Assembly (NCBI GenBank): GCA_965218045.1
Contig: CBDCJX010000009.1
Location: forward strand, 1-64,000
Direction: 5' to 3'
DNA length: 64,000 nt
DNA from: CAVRCA01 sp965218045
Lineage (GTDB): Bacteria > Pseudomonadota > Alphaproteobacteria > Acetobacterales > Acetobacteraceae
The position numbers and the translations under genes are program-made. Shown in pieces: positions 1 to 8,890 of this stretch (the first letter of the stretch is position 1; each line of letters starts with the position of its first letter). The notes beneath the pieces are model-generated. The model worked only from the letters and a program-made list of their open reading frames with translations. It searched no databases and was not told the DNA's origin.

Positions 1-648
1 AGGTGCGTGAGCTTCGCCAGGCCGACGACATCCTGCGCAAGGCCAGCGCGTATTTTGCCCAGCCGGAGCGCGACCGCCCGTTCAAACGATGAAGGCGTTC
101 ATCGACGAGAACCGTGAGGCCTACGGGGCCGATCTGGAGCACGGGCCGATCCCAGACGGGCACCGGCCCGTGGGCGCCGTGACGCCGAGCTTTGCCGGGA
201 GATCCGCCGCGTCTTTGTCGAAAACTTCGGCCTCTTCGGCGCCCGGAAGGTCTGGCGGCAAATGAAGCGCGAGGGCTTCGACATCGCCCGCTGCACCGTC
301 TCGCGCCTGATGCGGCAAATGGGTCTGAAGGGCGTCGTCCGCGGCAAGAGCGTCCGTACCACGATCAGCGACACCCGGCGCCGAGCCCGCTCGACCGGGT
401 GAACCGCATTTTCAAGGCGCCGCGGCCGAACATGCTCTGGCTCAGCGACTTCACCTATGTCGCGACCTGGAGCGGCTTCGTGTACGTCGCCTTCGTAATC
501 GACGCCTTTGCCCGACACATCGTCGGCTGGCGCGTGTCGCGCTCGGCGCGGGCGGGCTTTGTTCTCGATGCCCTAGAACATGCCCTTCACCAGCGCCAGC
601 CCTTCGCCGGCGGCGAGCTTGTGCATCATTCCGATAGGGGTCCCAAGG
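1..648 (+). pseudogene. IS3-family transposase remnant (OrfA tail plus broken OrfB)
   Basis: The first 92 bases encode the end of an IS3-type OrfA (VRELRQADDILRKASAYFAQ, then stop). OrfB begins in the overlapping ATG at 89 and reads MKAFIDENREAYG before it is lost to a frameshift. The OrfB core continues in other frames: a segment resembling IRRVFVENFGLFGARKVWRQ at about 205-265, then after another shift the catalytic-core part with WLSDFTYVATWSGFVYVAFV, DALEHAL and VHHSDRG. The first two Asp of the DDE triad are visible (DFTYV and HHSDRG), but the final Glu region is absent because the frame ends abruptly near 648, where an IS30-type end begins. At least two frameshifts plus truncation make it non-functional. 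The 5' part lies outside the window. Confidence 0.85.
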
Positions 649-1203
649 CGGATTCAACTGGTCGTCGCAACACCAAGGAATGTTGCGATGGCGGGGCGAC
701 GGCGGTCGGATCGAGCGCTTCGGGACAAGTTGCCGTCGCCCGGGCGACCGGGGGTGGCGCGGCGTGAGGATCGGCAGCACTTTTGGGCGTTGATCGCGAC
801 CGGTTTGTCGAGCGAGGACGCGGCGATCGGCGCGGGCGTGTCGCCGCCGGTTGGATCCCGTTGGTCCCGCGAGGCTGGTGGCATGCCCTCTTCGACGTTT
901 GCACCATCGTCGAAGCCGCTGGCGCGCACGCGGTCGGGGCAAATCCTTCGTTGGTCCCGAGGTGATGATCAGCGAGCGCCCTGCAGAAGCGGATGACCGT
1001 GCAGTGCCGGGGCAGTGGGAAAGCGACCTCATCCTTGGGCTCCAAAGTTCGGCGATAGGAACTCTCGTGGAGCGCACGACAAGGTTCACGATGCTGCACC
1101 TACCTCCCATGGATGGCCACGGTCCTGGCGCTCGCGTCAAGAATGGCCCGGCACTCGCCGGCCACGCTGCCGCGGCTGTACGCGACGCCATCATCGGCGC
1201 ACC
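649..1203 (+). pseudogene. IS30-family transposase remnant with internal deletion
   Basis: The N-terminal part starts at the ATG at 688 (MAGRRRSDRALRDKLPSPGR) and reads the helix-turn-helix region typical of IS30 (SSEDAAIGAGVSPPVGSRWS). Around 930-960 the homology jumps, in another frame, to the catalytic segment (ISERPAEADDRAVPGQWESD and GTLVERTTRFTMLHLPP), so a middle portion has been deleted. The third part of the DDE domain is missing: similarity stops near 1195 where an oppositely oriented IS66 fragment begins. The sequence just before 688 replaces the end of the IS3 OrfB remnant, so this element probably inserted into that IS3 copy. Family assignment is from recognised motifs; the exact IS name cannot be given. 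Confidence 0.8.
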
Positions 1204-1572
1204 GCAGACATGATCCGGCGTAAGTTCGCCAGACCCACGCCTGTGCCCACTCGAACGCATGCGCCGTCCGGCAAAGTAATTTCGACCCGGGCGTCCTCCG
1301 CTGGCGGTGTGTTCTGAGCGAGGCTCGCGGACGGTAACGCCACCGGCGGATCGGGCGTGATCTGCACCGGCACGAACATCGGCATCGGCTCTGCCACCAG
1401 CGCGCCACGTCGGACCTGCTGGCGTCAGTTCCACAGCAAGCCTCTGCTGATCTCGTGCCGACGTGCCACGGCGGCAAACGACGCGCCAGGTTGCTCGGTC
1501 TCGGCAATGATCCGAAGTTTTTTCGTCAGCGCGCCAGCGGCGCCGACGCTCAACGCCGGTGATAATCTCCAT
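1191..1572 (-). pseudogene. tnpA: IS66-family TnpA (accessory protein), frameshifted
   Basis: Read on the minus strand from 1572 this begins MEIITGVERRRRWRADEK, the typical start of IS66 TnpA, a small helix-turn-helix protein needed together with TnpB and TnpC. One extra A in the run after GACGAA (about 1516) shifts the frame. The original reading continues as LRIIAETEQPGASFAAVARR and is then broken by a TGA where Trp-Arg is expected (LLWN-stop-RQQ). The C-terminal half is intact (VAEPMPMFVPVQI to LRRIMSAVRR). It is therefore a pseudogene with one frameshift and one nonsense codon. It points away from the tnpC remnant that follows, so the two are not in normal IS66 order and may derive from different copies or from an inversion. 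No tnpB is visible. Confidence 0.85.
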
Positions 1573-1584
1573 CCAGCCTGCCTC

Positions 1585-1622
1585 TGATCTTAACGGCGCT
1601 CGTACAAGCGCCGCTAAGATCA
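1585..1622. repeat. 16-bp inverted repeat between two IS66 remnants
   Basis: Arms at 1585-1600 and 1607-1622 (TGATCTTAACGGCGCT and AGCGCCGCTAAGATCA) match at 15 of 16 positions around a 6-base centre. The repeat lies immediately upstream of the minus-strand IS66 tnpA and in front of the plus-strand tnpC remnant. It may be two abutted IS66 termini or a hairpin in the tnpA leader. Which of these it is cannot be decided from this copy alone. Confidence 0.6.
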
Positions 1623-1679
1623 CCCAGCTACCTCACCCCAGGTAGGCGGCCCTCGCCGGGCGGATACGCACCGCCCGCC

Positions 1680-2694
1680 TGCTGGACCAGAGTTGCAACT
1701 CGAGGAGCTCGAGGCGTCCGCCTCCGAGGACGAGTTGGCGGCCGAGACCGCGGCGGCCAAGACCACCACCGTCGCTGGGTTCACCCGCACCCGCCCGGCC
1801 CGGCGTCCGTTTCCCGAGCATCTGCCGCGTGAGCGTGTCGTCGTCCCTGGCTCCGCGGCATGCGCCTGTTGCGGCGGCACCCGTCTGTCCAAGCTGGGCG
1901 AGGATGTCACCGAAACCCTGGAGGTCGTGCCCCGCCAATGGAAGGTGATCCAGCACGTCCGTGAGAAGTTCTCCTGTCGCGACTGCGAACGCATCAGCCA
2001 GCCGCCAGCGCCGTTCCACGTGACGCCGAGGGGCTGGGCGGGTCCGAGCCTGCTGGCCATGATCCTGTTCGAGAAATTCGGTCAGCATCAGCCGCTCAAC
2101 CGGCAGGCCGAGCGGTATGCACGGGAGGGTGTGCCGCTCAGCCTGTCCACGCTGGCCGACTAGGTCGGCGCCTGTACGGCCGTGTTGATGCCGCTATTCC
2201 ACCGCCTGCAGGCCCACGCCATGGCCGCCGAGCGGTTGCACGGCGACGACACCACGGTGCCTGTCCTTGCCCGCAACAAGACCGACATCGCCCGGCTCTG
2301 GACATACGTACGCGACGACCGGCCATTCGGCGGTCCCGCGCCGTCGGGGGCGGTGTTTCACTACTCGCGCGACCTGCTCAAGCGGTGGGCAGCGTTCACC
2401 CGGTTCCTGGACCATGGGCGGATCTGCATCAGCAACAACGCCGCCGAACGCGCGCTGAGGGGCATCGCCCTGGAGCGCCGGTCGTGGCTGTTCTGCGGCT
2501 CGGACCGCGGCGGACAGCGTGCCGCGGTGATGTATAGCCTAATCGTCACGGCCAAGATGAACGGCGTGGACCCACAGGCCTGGCTTGCCGACATCCTGAC
2601 TCGCATCGCGGACCACCCAGCCCAGCGCCTCGACGACCTGCTGCCGTGGCGTTGGGCCGCATCCCAGGTCGGCGCCGTCGATCAAGCAGCCTGA
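1680..2694 (+). pseudogene. tnpC: IS66-family transposase TnpC, truncated with nonsense codon and internal deletion
   Basis: From about 1693 the frame reads the IS66 TnpC core: a zinc-binding segment (CACCGGTRLSKLGEDV, later FSCRDCERI), the region FHVTPRGWAGPSLLAMILFE, and HQPLNRQAERY. A TAG at 2161-2163 (STLAD-stop-VGACT, originally CAG) interrupts it; the same frame continues with LHGDDTTVPVL (first catalytic Asp). After VFHYSRD the sequence jumps to LLKRWAAFTRFLDHGRICIS, so roughly 170 residues carrying the second Asp are missing. The end contains NNAAERALRG (third acidic residue) and the normal C-terminus. The N-terminus is also truncated and frameshifted near 1695. It is an inactive remnant. 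Confidence 0.9.
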
Positions 2695-2696
2695 CC

Positions 2697-2930
2697 GTGG
2701 CGGCCACTCGTTATATCTACACTATCGCACGTGTGGCACGTGTGGCCAGGATGCTGGGCGTGGACGAGGCGCTGTTGGAGGACATCGCCGCCGACATGGA
2801 CCCGGAAGATGGTTGCCTCGCCGTCATAGACCTCGACGACGATGTGTCCACGACGGCGTTCACGGCGTTTGGCGTCGAAAACCTCAAGGAGCTCCTCGCC
2901 GGCCTCAAGCCGAAGCGACCACCCGCATAG
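2697..2930 (+). CDS. small conserved protein associated with IS66 elements
   Basis: The frame starts at GTG 2697, two bases after the tnpC stop, and gives 77 residues beginning VAATRYIYTIARVARVARML. Proteins of this kind (short, acidic centre MDPEDGCLAVIDLDDD, followed by TAFTAFGVENLKELL) recur at the 3' end of IS66-family elements; this is recalled from family knowledge. The expected motif is an N-terminal ATRYIYTIARVA helix-turn-helix-like stretch. Here the ARVARVAR triplet looks like a small duplication relative to the usual form. No function is established. The frame appears intact even though the neighbouring transposase is dead. Confidence 0.6.
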   Translation: MAATRYIYTIARVARVARMLGVDEALLEDIAADMDPEDGCLAVIDLDDDVSTTAFTAFGVENLKELLAGLKPKRPPA

Positions 2931-2984
2931 CCGCAAGCACCTTGGACTGATCCCGCGGTATTCGCCGGACGGTTACGGTGCTCA

Positions 2985-3212
2985 GTGCAACTTGGCAAAG
3001 GTGTCGCGTGCATTTCATGCGCAACGCCCTGGCCTACACGGGCAAGAGCCAGCGCCGCATCGTCTCAGCTTGGATCGGCACAGCGTTTGCCCAAGACAAC
3101 GCGGCGGCGGCTCGCAAGCAGTGGCGTGACGTCGCCGACCAGGCCCGACCACGGCTGCCAAAACTGGCCACGTTGATGGACGAGGCCGAAGCTGACGTGC
3201 TGGCCTACGGAT
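2985..3212 (+). pseudogene. IS256-family transposase, internal fragment
   Basis: The frame at 2985-3212 reads WQRCRVHFMRNALAYTGKSQ, VSAWIGTAFAQDNAAAARKQ and ends DEAEADVLAY, which is the MULE-type catalytic region of IS256 transposases just before the final acidic segment. No start or N-terminal half precedes it. Similarity stops at about 3212, where the IS110 element begins. The matching downstream portion of an IS256 transposase reappears at 4743 on the far side of that element, so this copy was probably split by the IS110 insertion. Confidence 0.8.
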
Positions 3213-3262
3213 GGGTTGGACAAGCCGGGAGTTGTCGGCTGCCGATTCCTGTGCCGGTTGCC

Positions 3263-4505
3263 TTATCGTGTGTTTGTTTTCGTCCGGCCGTTTGATGCTC
3301 GCGCGTTGCCCGGATTCGGCTTCTCGGACCAGGCACTGACGAAGCGCGTGTACGCTTTCTCGGCCTGTTCGACCAAAGCGCGTTCCTTCTCGCGCAACTC
3401 CTTGATGCTGTAGTCGCGCGCCTTCCCGGGCGTGTTCCTGCCACGACGCGACTTGGCGCCTGCCTTGAGCTGCATCTGGCGTTCCTTCATCGCCACCAGC
3501 GCCGGTCTGGCAAACGCGTAGTCCTCCTGCTGAGTGAGCAGATGCCACGCCAGCACGGCGATCTTGCGTGCGGTCGCGACAGCGGCGACCTGCTTACCCT
3601 TGCGTCCCCGCACCCGGACGTAGAAGGCTCGCAGCGGCCCCGGTGTGACTGCTGCGGCCCAGGCTGCCTCCACCAGCATTCCTCGCGCGTGCGAGCGCCC
3701 CTGTTTTGCTGATCCGGTCGTGCTGGGCCACGCGGTCGCCGGATTGCCTGACCCGGGGGTCAAGGCCGAGATAGCTGACCAGCTTCTCCGCTGCGGCGAA
3801 CCGGCTGACGTCGCCGATTGCGGACAGTATTCCGGCAGCGACCGCCATGTTGATGCCACCGATCGTCATCAACCGACGGACCCGATCATCGCCGAGGCAA
3901 GCGGACGCGATCGCCGCCTCGGCTGCCGTCAACTCCTTTTCCATCGCGTCGAGTGCCACCAGCCAGCGGTTCACGGCAGACCGCTCATGCTCGGCAAGTG
4001 GCTGGTCGTTGAGCCATCTCCGGCCCGGCCCCATGAACAACTTGCCTGAGAACGGCGGGATCAGGTTGGCGTGCAGAACCGCATGGATGCGGTTCTTGGT
4101 GCGCGTCATGCCCTGCACAATGGTCGCCCGCCGCGAAACCAGATTGCGCAGCAGTTCGGTTCGCTCGTCGGGCTGCCACACTTCCGGCAGGTAACCGGCC
4201 GCGTGCAGTCGGGCGAGTGCTGCTGCGTCGATCCGGTCCGTCTTGGCCTTCGCCTCCGCGATCACCCGAACCTGCAAGGGATGGGCGATGACCACCCGGC
4301 CCACATGCGGCTTCAGCAGCCGTACAATCGCCATTGTGTTGCCGGTCGCCTCAAGCACCACCTCGTCGTCAACCCTCAGCGTTCGCGCAAATGCCAGCAC
4401 CTTGTCCCGGACCAGGTCCACCCGGCCGCATTGTCGCAGCACGCCATTCTCGAGCTCCGCTACCTGGGCAAAGCTTCGATGCACGTCCAGTCCGATCACC
4501 CTCAT
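3263..4505 (-). pseudogene. IS110-family transposase, single frameshift
   Basis: On the minus strand from ATG 4505 the protein starts MRVIGLDVHRSFAQVAELEN, with the DEDD RuvC-like domain of IS110 recombinases: D7 in GLDVH, E in VVLEATGNTM, and the Asp pair in KTDRIDAAALARLH. The second (Tnp20) domain follows (LMTIGGINMAVAAGILSAIG, VSYLGLDPRVRQSG). Near 3700 the frame shifts within DRISKTG, and the C-terminus continues in another frame (GRSHARGMLVEAAWAAAV, KQVAAVATARKIAVLAWHLL) to a stop at 3263. The full-length product would be about 410 residues. The element lies inside an IS256 transposase gene. The single frameshift suggests a recent loss of activity, or a sequencing error in a GC-rich run. 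Confidence 0.85.
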
Positions 4506-4742
4506 TTGCCGTTCTCCCGATCAGTTCAGAAGCCGGCCGGGGGCAACACGACACCTACGGATCCGCGCTCGCAGCGCAACCGGGCTGGTCGCAGGGGCGG
4601 CCAACTACTAACGCGAGCTCACAGCTCATCCAATGACAACGGCCTGCCCACCTTCCGTGCTCCAAGCTCCCCTGTCCCGGTTGCCCGGAGACTACGTGTC
4701 CGCACGCAGGCGGGCACGACGGAAGCCAGCCCCGGCATACCC
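4506..4742 (-). other. non-coding flank upstream of IS110 transposase (possible bridge-RNA region)
   Basis: This 237-base stretch holds no credible gene. IS110-group elements encode a structured bridge RNA in the non-coding end upstream of the transposase; by position this flank is where such an RNA would be. No obvious long hairpin was identified by eye, and the element boundaries are not defined, so this is a location inference only. Confidence 0.3.
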
Positions 4743-4870
4743 GATACCAACCCGCTGGAACGCGTTAACGGCGAGATCAAGCGGCGCACCGACGTCGTCG
4801 GCATCTTTCCGAACAAAGCGTCGAAATCGTCAAGCGCTTCCCAGTCGGGTTGGCTATTATGGAGCACGCT
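4743..4870 (+). pseudogene. IS256-family transposase, C-terminal fragment
   Basis: The plus-strand frame contains TNPLERVNGEIKRRTDVVGI followed by FPN, the hallmark segment carrying the last acidic residue of IS256 transposases. It continues the IS256 sequence that stops at 3212, so the intervening IS110 element interrupts one original gene. After FPNKA the typical IS256 ending is not seen. A neighbouring frame gives a short stretch (SVEIVKRFPVGLAIMEHAYR) that was not assigned. Confidence 0.75.
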
Positions 4871-4915
4871 TACCGGTTCGAGCGGTTGCCTGCCGTGTCA
4901 GGACAGAGGTGATCC

Positions 4916-5290
4916 ATGTTGCACATCCACCCGAATGCCCGCACCACCCCTGCCACCCGCGCCGAGATCGCCCGCTAAACCGAACCAAGCGGCACGGTGG
5001 CCAAGCTGTACGGCGTCAGCACCGAGATCGTGCGAAAGTGGCGCAAGCGGGGCATCGGCGACTGCCTCGACCGCTCTGCCCGCCCGCATCAGCTGCCCTG
5101 GAAGGCCACAGAAGAGGAGCGCGCCATCGTCTGTACCCTGCGACGCGCCACCAACTTTCCGCTCGACGACCTGACGTTTGTCGTCACGCACTTCCTGCCG
5201 CGCCTCAACCGTGACAGCATCTGGCGCATCCTCAAAGCCGAAGGGATCAGCCGTCGCCCGCGGCCCTCCTCCGACCGGCCAGCTAGGCAC
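4916..5290 (+). pseudogene. IS481-family transposase, N-terminal fragment with stop codon
   Basis: From ATG 4916 the frame starts MLHIHPNARTTPATRAEIAR and is interrupted by TAA at 4976-4978. It then continues in frame with the helix-turn-helix region (VAKLYGVSTEIVRKWRKRGI) and the segment DLTFVVTHFLPRLNRDSIWR, typical of IS481 transposases. The DDE catalytic domain is missing: similarity ends at about 5285, just before the MFS gene. It is a dead remnant whose right part was lost. Confidence 0.85.
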
Positions 5291-5354
5291 TGGGCCGCAA
5301 TGCGCCTAGCAACGAGCCGGGCGGTGCGCAGATCTGGCGAAGCAGGCACCCACC

Positions 5355-6614
5355 GTGGCGCTCTCATCCATGTTTCTCCCCTCGGTATTCTATGGCTGGC
5401 GAGTTGTTGCAGTCTGTTTCGTGGCGGCCGTGTTCGCCTGGGGCTTCGGCGTCTTCGGTGCGGGCGTGTATCTCACCGAGATAACCAGAGAGCACGCTTG
5501 GTCGGTTTCACTGGTGTCAGCAGGCGTGACCTTGTTCTACCTTACCAGTGCGCTTTCCCTGACAATGATCGGCGGCAGCATCGACCGCTTCGGCCCGCGA
5601 CCGGTGTTCATTGCGGGAGCGGTCGCGTTGGGCCTAGGGGTCGCGAGCATCGGCCAGGTCGCGACGTTGTGGCAGCTCTATGTGACTTTCGTCTTCATTG
5701 GTCTCGGCTACGCCTCGCTGTCGCTCACAGCTCTGACCGCAACCCTGGCACCATGGTTCGAGCGTCAGCAGGGGCGCAGCGTCGCCATCGCGCTGATGGG
5801 TGCCAGCTTCGGCGCCATGCTGGTGGTCCCGCTGCTGGTGCTTGCGATCAAGCGCTTCGGCTTCGCGACTGCCGTGTTGGGCGGAGGGTGCCTCGCGATA
5901 GCGATCATGGTGCCGCTCGCGGCGGTGGTGCTGCGTTACCGGCGGCCGCAGGACCTTGGCTTGGCGCCGGACGGTGATGCCGTCGATCTACGACAGGCCG
6001 CCTCCGGCGTCGCATCGCAGCCTCGTTGGACACGGGCGGCGGCGATGGCGACGCGCTCGCTCTGGACCATCGCCATCGGATTTGCGCTCGGGCTTGCGGT
6101 CCAGGTCGGGTTCCTCACTCATCAGGTGAAGATCGCCGAGCCGGTCCTCGGCACGATAGGGGCGGGCTGGCTGGCGAGCGCTACCGGACTGGCTGGCTTA
6201 CTCGGGCGCCTGCTGCTTGCCTATCTTGCCGATAGCGTGGCGGTGCGCCGCTACACTGCTGGCATTCTGGCGACGCAGGCCGTGGCGTTGGTTTTCATTG
6301 CGCTGCTTCCGGGCGCACCAGCGCTCATCGGTGGCAGCCTGATCTACGGCTTCTGCCTGGGCCAGATCACGACCCTCTCGCCGATCATGATACGCCGCGA
6401 GTTCGGCTCCGAGTCGTTCGGCTCGATTTATGGCGTTGCGGCCACGGTGATCCAGCTGAGCTCCGCCTTCGGGCCCGGTCTTTACGGCGCGTTGCACGAC
6501 CTGTTCGGCGGCTACAACCCGGTGCTGAGCATCGCTGCCGTCGTCGAGCTTGCCGCGATGGTGGCAATACTCGCCGGCCGCCAGCCTCGGGTTGCTCGAA
6601 GCGACGGAAAGTAA
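5355..6614 (+). CDS. MFS transporter, monocarboxylate/oxalate-formate type
   Basis: The 419-residue protein has about twelve hydrophobic segments in two six-helix halves separated by a charged loop (about residues 195-225, RYRRPQDLGLAPDGD). The opening FYGWRVVAVCFVAAVFAWGF and the GGSIDRFGPRPVF loop between helices 2 and 3 fit the monocarboxylate/oxalate-formate antiporter branch of the major facilitator superfamily. The start is uncertain: GTG 5355 gives the longest product and ATG 5370 (MFLPSVFYGW) is equally plausible; no clear ribosome-binding site helps. The gene begins some 65 bases after a truncated IS481 remnant, so its native promoter region may have been replaced. The substrate is unknown; a small organic acid is an inference from the family. 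Confidence 0.85.
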   Translation: MALSSMFLPSVFYGWRVVAVCFVAAVFAWGFGVFGAGVYLTEITREHAWSVSLVSAGVTLFYLTSALSLTMIGGSIDRFGPRPVFIAGAVALGLGVASIGQVATLWQLYVTFVFIGLGYASLSLTALTATLAPWFERQQGRSVAIALMGASFGAMLVVPLLVLAIKRFGFATAVLGGGCLAIAIMVPLAAVVLRYRRPQDLGLAPDGDAVDLRQAASGVASQPRWTRAAAMATRSLWTIAIGFALGLAVQVGFLTHQVKIAEPVLGTIGAGWLASATGLAGLLGRLLLAYLADSVAVRRYTAGILATQAVALVFIALLPGAPALIGGSLIYGFCLGQITTLSPIMIRREFGSESFGSIYGVAATVIQLSSAFGPGLYGALHDLFGGYNPVLSIAAVVELAAMVAILAGRQPRVARSDGK

Positions 6615-6720
6615 CGCCACCGGGATGGCCCGCAAGGCGACCTTGCCCAGGCTGCAAGTTCATCTGGCAAGTTCATCAAGTCCGTGGTCCTTGCGAACTG
6701 GGACGCAAGGGGCGCGAAAA

Positions 6721-7995
6721 ATGCAGCACAGGCAGCAGATCGTCGTTGTCGGCGCGGGGTTCGGCGGCATGGCGGCGGTGAAAGCGCTCGGGTCGGTCGA
6801 CGCGGACATCGTGCTGATCGACCGGACCAACCACCACCTGTTCCAGCCGCTGCTCTACCAGGTGGCGACGGCGGCCCTGTCGCCGGCCGATATCGCCGTC
6901 GCCAGCCGGGTGCTGTTGCGGAGTCAGCGCAATGTCACCGTGGTGATGGGCGAGGTGACCGGGATCAGCCTCGATCGCGGCCTGGTCCACGTCGCCGCCA
7001 CCGACGATATCCGCTTCGACTTCCTGGTGCTCGCGACCGGCGCCGCCTACAGCTTCTTCGGCAAGGACCAATGGTCCGTGCACGCCCGCGTGCTGAAGTC
7101 GCTGCGCGACGCGTTGGCGATGCGCGAGGACTTGCTCGGCGCCTTCGAATGGGCGGAGAGCCGTGAAGATGCCAAAGAAATCCGCCGGCTGCTCACCTTC
7201 GTCGTGGTGGGTGGCGGGCCGACCGGGGTCGAGCTCGCCGGCACCATCGCCGAGATGGCCCGCTCGACCCTGACGCGCGATTTTCGGCACATCGACCCGA
7301 CCTCCGCCCGCATCGTCCTGTTCGAAGCCGGACCGAGCCTGCTGTCCGCCTTCCCGCAACGGCTGTCCGTCTATGCCGCCAAGCAGTTGCAGGTCCTGGG
7401 AGTCGAGGTGCGGACCGGCACCACCGTCGACGACATCAGCGCGGCCGGGATCCACGCGGGCGGCGAGTGGATCGAGACCCCCAACGTGCTGTGGTGCGCC
7501 GGCACCGAGGCGCGGCCCGGCGCCGCCTGGCTCGGCGTCGCCGCTGCCCGCAACGGCGCGATCCCGATCGCGCCCGACTGTTCCGTGCCGGAGCGGCCGA
7601 ACGTCTTCGCGATCGGCGACGTCGCCAGCCTCAACGATCGGTCCGGGCGGCCGCTGCCGGGTGTCGCGCCGGTCGCCAAGCAGCAGGGCGCGTATGTCGG
7701 CCGGCTGCTGCGGGCGCGGCTTGCCGGCCAGCGCCCACCGGGTCCGTTCCGATATCGCGATTATGGCAATCTCGCGGTGATCGGCCGATCGCGCGCGGTG
7801 GCCGATTTCGGCTGGCTGCGGCTCACCGGCTTCCCCGCCTGGCTCACCTGGTCACTGGTGCACTTGATGCTGCTGGTCGACTTCCGCAGCCGTGTGCTGG
7901 TGTACGTCAACTGGGTCTGGGCCTGGTTCACTCACGGACGCGGCGCGCGACTGGTGACCGATGTCCGACGCCACGGCGCAGCTCCGGTGCCGTGA
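6721..7995 (+). CDS. ndh: type II NADH dehydrogenase (NDH-2)
   Basis: This is a single-subunit, non-proton-pumping NADH:quinone oxidoreductase on the inner face of the membrane. Start ATG 6721 gives 424 residues. The N-terminal FAD-binding motif is VVVGAGFGGMAAVKALG (residues about 7-24), and the NADH-binding motif is VVVGGGPTGVELAG near residue 160. NVFAIGDVASL (about 300) and PVAKQQGAYVGRLL (about 320) are the usual FAD and quinone-site segments. The C-terminal region (WLTWSLVHLMLLVDFRSRVL) is the membrane-anchoring part of the NDH-2 family. The stop overlaps the GTG start of the next gene (GTGA). It would feed electrons to quinone without proton pumping. Confidence 0.92.
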   Translation: MQHRQQIVVVGAGFGGMAAVKALGSVDADIVLIDRTNHHLFQPLLYQVATAALSPADIAVASRVLLRSQRNVTVVMGEVTGISLDRGLVHVAATDDIRFDFLVLATGAAYSFFGKDQWSVHARVLKSLRDALAMREDLLGAFEWAESREDAKEIRRLLTFVVVGGGPTGVELAGTIAEMARSTLTRDFRHIDPTSARIVLFEAGPSLLSAFPQRLSVYAAKQLQVLGVEVRTGTTVDDISAAGIHAGGEWIETPNVLWCAGTEARPGAAWLGVAAARNGAIPIAPDCSVPERPNVFAIGDVASLNDRSGRPLPGVAPVAKQQGAYVGRLLRARLAGQRPPGPFRYRDYGNLAVIGRSRAVADFGWLRLTGFPAWLTWSLVHLMLLVDFRSRVLVYVNWVWAWFTHGRGARLVTDVRRHGAAPVP

Positions 7996-8792
7996 AGCTC
8001 GCCACCTACAACATCAACAACATTGTCCGCCGCCTGCCCAACCTGCTCGCCTGGCTGCGCGACGCAATGCCCGACATCGTCTGCCTGCAGGAGCTGAAGA
8101 CCGACGATTCCGGCTTCCCCGTCGCCGCGATCGAGGCCGCCGGCTACGGCGCGGTGTGGCGCGGTCAGCGGACGTGGAACGGTGTCGCCATCCTGGCGCG
8201 GGGGGCGGCGCCGGTGCAAACCCGGCGCGCCTTGCCGGGCGATGCAGCGGATACCCAGGCGCGCTACATCGAGGCGGCCGTCGCGGGCGTGCTGGTCGGC
8301 TCGATCTACCTGCCCAACGGCAACCCTCAGCCCGGCCCGAAATTCGATTACAAGCTCGCCTGGTTCGAGCGACTGATCGCCCACGCGGCGACCTTGCACG
8401 CGACCGGCCTGCCGATCATCTTGGCCGGCGACTACAACGTCGTGCCGACCGAGGCCGACATCTATCCGACGAAATCATGGGCCAAGGACGCGCTGCTGCA
8501 ACCCGCGAGCCGCGCCGCATTCCGGCGCCTGATCGAGCAGGGCTGGACCGACGCGATACGGGCGCGCCACCCGGACGAAACGATCTACACGTTCTGGGAC
8601 TACAAGCGTGAGCGCTGGTCGCGCGATGCCGGCCTGCGGCTCGACCACGTCCTGCTCAGCCCGGCGGTCGCGTCACGGCTCGTCGACGCCGGCGTCGATC
8701 GCGCAGTGCGCGGCGAGGCCAACGCCAGCGACCATGCTCCCACTTGGGTCCGGCTGTGCGAGCGCGGACCGCGTCGGCGAAACTCGCTGTGA
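7992..8792 (+). CDS. xth: exodeoxyribonuclease III / AP endonuclease
   Basis: The 266-residue protein of the exonuclease III (EEP) family excises abasic-site damage and 3' blocks in base-excision repair. The GTG start at 7992 overlaps the upstream stop. The sequence opens KLATYNINNIVRRLPNLLAW (Asn in TYNINN), carries the metal-binding Glu in CLQELKTDD (about residue 34), the catalytic Asp/Asn in LAGDYNVVPTEADIY, the RLDHVLLSP segment and the C-terminal SDHAPTWV with the catalytic Asp-His pair. Length is normal for the family. Coupling to ndh is probably only positional. Confidence 0.93.
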   Translation: MKLATYNINNIVRRLPNLLAWLRDAMPDIVCLQELKTDDSGFPVAAIEAAGYGAVWRGQRTWNGVAILARGAAPVQTRRALPGDAADTQARYIEAAVAGVLVGSIYLPNGNPQPGPKFDYKLAWFERLIAHAATLHATGLPIILAGDYNVVPTEADIYPTKSWAKDALLQPASRAAFRRLIEQGWTDAIRARHPDETIYTFWDYKRERWSRDAGLRLDHVLLSPAVASRLVDAGVDRAVRGEANASDHAPTWVRLCERGPRRRNSL

Positions 8793-8890
8793 CGCTTTTG
8801 CAGACCCTGAATAGGATGGTTTCAAAGCTCGGCGACAGGCGCCACTGAGGGAGGGAAAAATGAGCGCCTTCCAATCCGGTCGGCGCGGAT

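Noticed and set aside
4997..5977. 326-codon frame spanning the IS481 remnant and the MFS gene
   Set aside because: Only its first 95 residues match a transposase; the remainder is an out-of-frame reading of the MFS transporter gene.
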